Positions 11,401-20,400 of a stretch of DNA of 46,225 bases are shown here, piece by piece. The stretch covers positions 1 to 46,225 of the forward strand of contig JAAFID010000007.1 of NCBI GenBank assembly GCA_013297765.1. Reading direction: 5' to 3'. The notes under the pieces are model-generated. The model was not told where the DNA came from and did no database searches. It saw nothing but the letters and a program-made list of their open reading frames with translations. Source of the stretch: Cytophagales bacterium (lineage in GTDB: Bacteria; Bacteroidota; Bacteroidia; Cytophagales; Cytophagaceae). Positions within the stretch are counted from its first letter, which is position 1. The number at the start of each line of letters is the position of its first letter. Both the position numbers and the translations under genes were made by a program.

Positions 11401-14400
11401 CATTTGACGGAACAACAGCCCAATTGATAGGCCCTGCAAATCAAAATTTAAATTTTAATAACATTGTTTTTTCTGGCTTTGGCTCTTCAAAAACTTTTGC
11501 CAATACCAACAATGGAAGTACCGTTACCATATTGGGCAACTTGACTATCAATACTGGTGTTACGGTAGATATCAACTCTAAAAATGTGAATATAGCTGGA
11601 AACTGGACTTCTACAGGGGTATTCTCGCAAGCTGCTACCACCACATTTTCAGGCACTACAGCCGACCAGACCGTAAGTATGGGGGCATCTAGTAATTTTG
11701 GAGGATTCAATATCAATAAAACTAATGCAAGTTTTAATACCGTTACAGCAAGCACAGATTTACAAATTGCAGGTAGTTTGACTTTGACTGCCAACAATGC
11801 CAATTTTGCTGCGGGAGTACGCACCATTTCTATTGGCAACGATTTTAATTTCAATACAGGTACTACATTTACTACCACAGGTACATTTTTATTCAATGGT
11901 AGTAACCTTTCTCAAGTGTTGAATATGAATACTACAGGTGCAACCTTTCAAAATTTATCTTTTAGCGGTACGCAAATAAAAACTTTAGCAACGAATGATA
12001 TTACTGTGAATGGAAATCTAACCATCATTGGCTCGGCTACATTTAATGGTAACAATAGACAAATTACAGTTTTAGGAAACTGGGTGAATGGAGGAACATT
12101 TCAACATAATTCAACCGTCAATTTTACAGGAAGCTTTCAAAACATTAGTGCTTCTAATTTTAGTTCAGTAAACATTGCAGGTACAAATATAAAAACACTT
12201 TCAGGAAATATTAATTTGAATGGTTCGCTAACGATTGCTGCGGCATCGACACTAGATGTTTCAGCATCTAACTATGCGGTATCACTTGATGGTTCATGGA
12301 CTAATAATGGCACATTTACCCCAAGATTAGGTACAGTAACATTTGGTGGTAATGGTAAAAATATTACCACAGGTGGCATTGGGGCAGGAAAAAGATTTTA
12401 CAACGTTACCTTGTCTATGACTGCAGCAACCGATGCTACATTGGTAGGAGCAATAGATATCGACAATGATTTAATCATTACTTCTGGTAGAATGGTAACT
12501 GGTGCCAACAACGTAAACGTGGGTGGAACGATGATGGTCACAGAGGCATTCAATCAAAACAACAATGCAAGCGTACTTACCTTTGATGCTGGTGTAGCAG
12601 GTATCAAAACATTTAACCCAGGAAATAGCGTAAACAGTGCCTATAGAGCAATAACTGTAAATGGGAATTCGGGATTGATAGTGCAATTGACTACTAACAA
12701 TCTAACAATAGGAAATACTCAGAATCTTACTGTTACCTCTGGTGCCTTCAAATTGAATGGAAAAACATTAACCATGAGCAATGGTAACATTGTAGTTACC
12801 ACAAATGGTACTTTTGATGTAGATGCAGGAGCAAACCTTTACCTAGCCGATAACGCCTCTATCACTAACACTGGAACTTTAAAGATACTAGGTACATCTA
12901 CCAACTATGCAAATATATTAAGAAATGGTGGTACTGGAGCACAAGGCTATACCATCACTCAAACAGCAGGAACTTTCTCTGCACAATACTATTCCATTAG
13001 CAATACCAAAGGTGCAGGTGTAACTATTAGCGGCGGAACTATAGATGCAACTAACAATTTCAGTAACGGAACATTTTCTGGTTCGGGTACATCATACTTA
13101 ACCTTAAATGGATTGAATTACACTGGAACAGCGTCGAGTGTGGTGTTCAATGCAGGACCTACTTTCAACGTGAACCGCACTTCTGGACCTGGAATCATAA
13201 CCTTCAACGCTGCAACTGGCGACTTGGCAGGTCCATTGTATGAAAACGATTTACCAGATGGTGGTGCAGCGACAGGCTTTTGCCAATGGACTGCCTTTGG
13301 AAAAAGATGGGGAAATTTCACAGCAGACAACAACTGGAATACGCCAGGAAACTGGTCGCCTAGTGGAGTGCCTACTTCATCAGACACCATCTATTTAGAT
13401 CACAACATTATTGCCCCAGCAACAGCATATACAGTAAACATTACATCGGCAGATGCAGCTGCTTATAGACTTATTGTAGATAAACAAGGAGGTGCAGGCG
13501 TTATTTCACTTGTGCTTTCAGGTGGAAGAAGCCTCACTGTAGGTGAAAATATAAATATTCTTACAGGAAATATATTGACCGCCACCAATAATACAAATAT
13601 TCTTAACATAGGTGGTAACTGGTCTAATTCAGGTACATTTAACAACGGAAGTTCTACGGTTAATTTTAATGGTGGTGCAGGTAGCTATACCCTCAGCCCC
13701 GGAGGTTCTAGTTTCTTTAATCTGAATATCAATAACGGCGGTACTTACACCCTATCCAGTGCTATAACAATGGCTGGAAGCCTAAATGTGAGCAATGGTA
13801 CACTTAATGCTGGTGCAGGTGGCAATACGGTGAATGTAGCTGGAAACTGGAACAATATAGGAGGTACATTTATACCACAGACAGGCTTGGTGAACTTGAA
13901 TGGTGCTTCGGCACAATCGGTAGCCGGTGGGCCATTTTATGACCTTGCTACTGCAAGTGCTGGGGTTAAAAACATTACTTCATCACTTACCATCACTAGA
14001 AATATAACCATCGGTGCTACCTCTTCTATCAATGCTGGTACAAATATTCTTTTTGTAGGTGGCAACTGGGCAAACAATTCAGGCACTGGGGCATTTACCC
14101 AAACTAGTTTTGGAACAGTGTACTTCAATGGAGGAGCAAACCAAACGATAGACAATGGTACATCGGGAACTACATTTAACAATGTTACGCTTTCAGGCGT
14201 TACCAATCATACTAAATTCTTAGGTAGAAATATTGTAGTTAATGGAAATTTGGACATATCATCGAGTGCAGTTATCACACTTGACGCTGCTGCCTTTACC
14301 ATTACAGGGTTGCCTGCAAATACATTTACAATAAATGGTACAAGTGCAATTATTCTAAGAGGAGTAAATAATTTTCCATCTGGCTTCGGTACCAATACCT

Positions 14401-17400
14401 TGGCAGCAGGTAGTACAGTAAACTATATCTTAAATAGCAACCAAACCATCTTTGCAGCTGCGTATGGTAATCTTACGCTTACGTCTGGTGCAGTAGTGAA
14501 CAATACAAAAACTGCCACTGGTGCCATTGTGGTTCAAGGAAACTTGACTTTAAGCGATGTAAGTGTACAGTTGGATATGAATAATGCCGATATGACTTTA
14601 GCAGGCAATTTGGCATTCCCAACAGCAGGCCGTCAAATTTTGTGGGGTACAGGAATGTTTACTCACAATGGAGCAGGCTGGAATATAGATGTAGATTATA
14701 CAGGCTTTAGTCCTGATTTTGGAAATGTAACCCTGACAGGAAGCGGAACAAAAACGATGCTTGCAAACCTAAACATAGGAGGAAATTTTTCAGTACAAAG
14801 TGGTGTTGCCTTTACCATGAATACCTTTTTACTTACTTCAACAGGTGCAAGCAAAACATTTACTCTTGCCAATGGAGCAACCTTAAATTGCAATGTAGTA
14901 GCACCAGAGGTCGCATTTCCTAAAAACTTTACTACCAATGCTACCAACGCCAATAGCACTGTGATATTAAATGGTGCATCGAATCAACTGGTTTTTGCCA
15001 ATACCACCTATGGTAATCTATATTTGTCTAATAATGCTGTAAATAATACACTTACAGGAGTATTGAATGTAGCAGGTGATTTTTATAATCGTGCAGCAAC
15101 ATTGGTAGATGCAAGTTTTAATATGAATCTGTCTGGTGCGATTAATGATATTAGAAATTATACCCCATCTGTTGGTACTGTTATTACTTTAAATGGTTCC
15201 ACACAATCAATTTATGATGGAGTAAATGGTGCGAACCTAGATTTAGGAAATGTGGTATTTTCAAATGCGGGAACAAAAACTTTGGGTAGCACTGGTGGTG
15301 TAGGTAATATTGTGAATATTTCGGGAAATGTAACCATAGCAAGTGGAGTAACAGTAAACACGAATAGAAATGTAAACTTTTCGGGAAGCACTTGGACAAA
15401 CAATGGTTCGTTCAATCATTCTGCAAATACCTTCACGTTCAATGGCACAATCGCTCAGGCCATCAATCCTGGTCTTGTAAATTCCTACCAACAAGTAGTG
15501 TTTGCAAACACTACCGCTCCTGTAACTTTTAATACTAGAGGCGGTAATTTTGCCAATACTGGTGCTTCAGGTTTTATAATCAATGTAGGAGCAATCGTTG
15601 ATATGGGTACAGCCCTTACACATAACATCAGTGGAACTGTAACCAACAACGGTACCTGGACAACCAACAATGCCAACTTTAACTTCAACGGAGGCAACCA
15701 AACCATCACTACCCCTGTATTTGCGGCACAGAATGTATTTACCAGCACTAATGGTACCAAAACAATGGGTTGCAACTGGTCGGTAAATGATTTGACCATA
15801 GGTATCAATACCACACTTTCGGCTACAGCTACCCCTTATGATTTGACGGTGACTGGCAACTGGACTAATAGTGGAGGATTTAACAATGGTGGAAACACGG
15901 TGACTTTTGAAAGTAATAATACTAGTGCCAAAACAATAACAGCAGGTGGATCTAATTTTAATAACGTTAATTTTAACCAATCGCTTACTGCTGCAAGAAC
16001 TTATACATTACTTTCGCCAGCAACTACATTTGCCAATAATTTGTTGATAGGAAGCGGTGCAACACTGAACTTAAATTCAAATACGCTGACATTAGGTAGC
16101 AACAATGCCTCTACTGAAGCACACCTAATAGCAGCAGGAGCAACACTACAAGTAAATGCAAATGCCAATTTGAGATTCAACAATCAGAATGGCAACTCGT
16201 CACTCACTGTAAATGGGACATTGATTACCGTAGGTACAAGCGGAAACATCGCAACAATTACTCGTGCTACCGCCAACGGAAGGACAGATATTGTAATCAA
16301 TGGCACTATAAAGGCAAATTTCTATTTATATGATTTCATTGGCGACGCAGGTATGGTCATTAATTCTTCAGCTACGGTAGATGCTACTGATAATTTGTCC
16401 AATGGAACTTGGTCAAACATGAACACTGCAGGAGGTGCAGCTAAATATTATTTAGTATTAGAAGCACCAGTAAGCACCAATATAGCAAACGTAACCTTTA
16501 ACTTTGGTGGAACGCCTACAACAGGGGTTCATTACAACGTAAGAAGATCATTAACTGCGACAGGAGTGGTGACTTTTGTAGAAGCCATTAGTGGAATTTT
16601 AGGTTCTTTCCTATATGAAGATGACCCCACAGGCCCTACTAGCCCAAGTGCAACTACTGGTAAATGTTTATGGCCTACTACTGTCCTTGCTACTTGGACG
16701 GGTGCAATAAACAGAGACTGGAACGTTGCAGGAAACTGGAGTCCAGCCACAGTGCCTACCAATGCAATAGATGCACTTATCCCAAATGTGGCTAATGACC
16801 CAATCATTACTAGTGCCAATGCAGTATGTAGAAACATAACTTTGTCTGATGGAATTTTGGGTCTAGACAATGGTTTCGACTTGGTGGTAAACAAAGACGT
16901 AGTTTTGGGTACAGCAGCCAATGCAGCACAGATACAAGTGTTGAATAGCGGTTGCGACATTACCGTATTGGGTGCATGGACTAAAAATGCAAATGCCACA
17001 TTCTCTCATGGCAATGGAAGAGTAACCTTTACAGGTGCTGCTGGTGCGTACACCATCAATCCTGGATTGTCTGCATTCTTTAATCTTGATTTCAATGGCA
17101 GCACTTCCAACTTTAATTTGAATGGTGCAACAGTAAATGTAGATGGTAGCATGAATATTATTAATGGTACCGTATTTCCACTTACTGCCGCCTACAACAT
17201 CAATATCAAAGGTAACTTTACAAATTCAGACCGTTTTAGCCCTGCAACCCCTGGTACTATTACCCTGAGTGGCCTAGCCAATCAATCAGTGACAAATGTT
17301 TCCATTAGAAACTTAGTTGTTTCTGGTACAGGCATTAAAACATTCTTTGCTACAGACACCATCAACGGAACTATAGTAGTAAATAGTGGAGCAACACTAG

Positions 17401-20400
17401 CGGCCAACAATCTAAGTACATTATATATGCTAGGCAACGTAACCATCAATACAGGCGGTAGTTTTGATGATGGTAGTGCCATTCACTATTTTAGAGGTGC
17501 TACTTGGACAGGTACTGGAAACTGGGTTACTAATACTGGAACTATTGTGTTTGATGGTACTGGTCAAAATATTGGCAGTAGTAAATTTAACAATTTGATA
17601 TTGACAGGAAGTGGCAATAAAACATTGAATGGAAATGTTACTTTAAATGCCGATTTTACTTTGAAAACAGGTACTGGAACATTTGTTACCAATACTTTCT
17701 TGCTAAGTTCTGCCACTGGTGCTAGTAATTTTAGCATGGAAGCTGGTACTAATATGAACATTTCAGGTGCAAACAATTGCCCTTCTAATTTCTCTACATA
17801 CACTGTAGATCCTGTTAGTAATACAAATTACAATGCAGCTTTTGATCAAACAGTGGGGGGTATTACTTATGGTAATTTGAATTTGTCAAACATTACAACT
17901 AAAACCCTAGCGGGCGATATTGTGGTAGTAGGCAATCTAAATATTAATACCTCTACACTTGACGTGTCTGCTTCAAATTACACCATTACTGTATCTGGAA
18001 ATTTTGATAACAATAGTACAGGTTCTTTTACAGCTCGCAATGGCACTGTAATCATGACTGGAGCTGCTAACAACGTTATATACTTGGGTGCTGGAGGTGG
18101 TGTGAAAGATTTTTATGATTTGGTAATTGATAAAACCAATGCCTCTACCAATACAGCGATTAATAGAAATCTAAATATATTAAATGACCTCACTGTACTT
18201 ACAGGGGCATACAATACAAACGGCTTTACCACTACGGTAAGCAACAACATGATAGCAACTGCTGGAACATTTACAAATAACGGTGGTGGTGGTTACATTT
18301 TTAACAAACCGAGCGGTGCGGCGAATATTCAAACCAATGGTTCTACGCTTAGAAACCTTACCTTTAGTGGTGGTGCTACCTATACAACTTTAGATAACTT
18401 AACTATTAATGGAGCTTTTACCCAAACTGCTGGCACATTTAATGGCAATGGTAAAACAGTTTCCCTTGGTGATTTTTCTGATGTGGTGAGTATTGCAGGA
18501 ACCTATATCGTGGGTACTGGCGGTAAATTGGTACTTGGGAATAATTGTTCTGTGACTGTCACTAGTACAGGTACAATAGAGATTGTAGGAACACCAGTAA
18601 GCATCGCTCAGGTTACTAGAAACCCCACCTTTGGCGGAACATACAATTTTACAGTAGATGGTATTATTAAAGCTCAATATTATCAATTTGAATACATGAG
18701 CAATTCTGGTATCCAAATTAATGCCTCTGCAACAATTGATGTAACCGACAATTTCAGCAACGGTACATTTACCAATGGACCTACAACTGGTACTATGTTT
18801 AGAATTGAAAATACACAAACACTGACCATAGATAATGTTTCATTCCCTATAAATCCTGGTGCAGGGGTAAATAACGTTACAAAAATAACTGCTACATCTG
18901 GCATAGTTACTTTTAACTTGGCCACAGGTGTCTTTGCTGGAGAAGGTTTTGAAAATGATGGATTTATTCCTAATCCTCCTGGCTTAATTCAATGGACAGG
19001 GCCTATAGTACTTACTTGGAACGGTTCAGTAAGTAGTGATTGGTTTACTGCGGCAAACTGGACAGCCAGCACTGGACCAAATATAGTACCCACTGGTGCA
19101 GAAGACGTAGTGATGACGAATTCTGGAAATCTTCCAGTACTTAATGCAGACGGCGCAAGAGCCAGAAAGCTTACTGTAAATGGGGTGTTTACACTTAACA
19201 CACCCGCATCGCCATTGGCAGACCTTACAGTACTTGGCGATATGTACATTAACACTGGTACGTTAATATCTACAAGCGTAAATGATACTATTATTGTTGC
19301 TGGTAACTGGAATAAATTAGTTACAGGAACATTTAACCCCGGTTCAAGTACAGTAATTCTTAATTCTACTACTGGAACTAGAACAGTAAATAATGGTACT
19401 TCTACATTTAATAATTTAGTAATAGATGGGACTTCGTTATTTCAATTGGCAGCCTCTACGACAATCCTTGGCAATCTGTCTATTTTACAGGGAACTCTAG
19501 ATGTTACCTCATCAGGCTTTAGCATGACAGTACGTGGCAATTGGCTTAACCAAGGTACATTTGTTTCAGGCAATGGCTTTGTGAATTTTAATTCGAATGC
19601 AGCAGGTACACGCACCATCAATAGTGGAGGTTCTGCATTTAATTCATTGTTCTTTTCTCCATCAGCAGCCACTACCTATCAATTAATAGGTAATAATGTT
19701 GCTACAAAATCTAATATTACGATAGGCACTCAGGCTACACTAGCACTAAATGGGCTGAGTTGCTTAGTTGGCGATAACGTAGGCTCTGACAATATTACTA
19801 TAAATGGTACTGTCAATGTAAATGCTAATGCAAGTTTAAAAATGAGCAATAATGGCTCAGTAACTGTAAACTCAGGCGGTACTTTGACAGTAGTAGGTAC
19901 CGATGCTATCAATGTCGCCTCCATGAGTAGGCAATCTGCGGGAAATTATTCTGTAATAGTGAACTCTGGTGGTAATATTCAGGCTCAGTATTATGTAATA
20001 GAATACTTAGGTGTTGGTGGTATGGTTATCAATTCTGGTGCTACCATTCATCCAATAAATAATTTTTCTAGAGGCACATTCTCCAACGGAGTCTTGGGCG
20101 GTACCTATTTAGATGTTAGAAATACATTTGCCGACTTTGTTATGGACAGCGTTATTTTCAATACAGGTGCTACTTTTAACTGTACCCGACTTTCTGGTGC
20201 TGGCGTCATCACCTTCCACGATGCTACAGGTGGTTTGGGAGGTTATTATTATGAGAAGGATGAAGAAAGCCCTGCTAACAGCCCTACTACAGGCTTAGTG
20301 CAATGGACTTATACATTCCCTATTACCACTTGGAGCGGTGCAGTAAGCAGCGATTGGAACAATGTAGGAAACTGGGATAACGGCGTACCAAGCAATAGCT

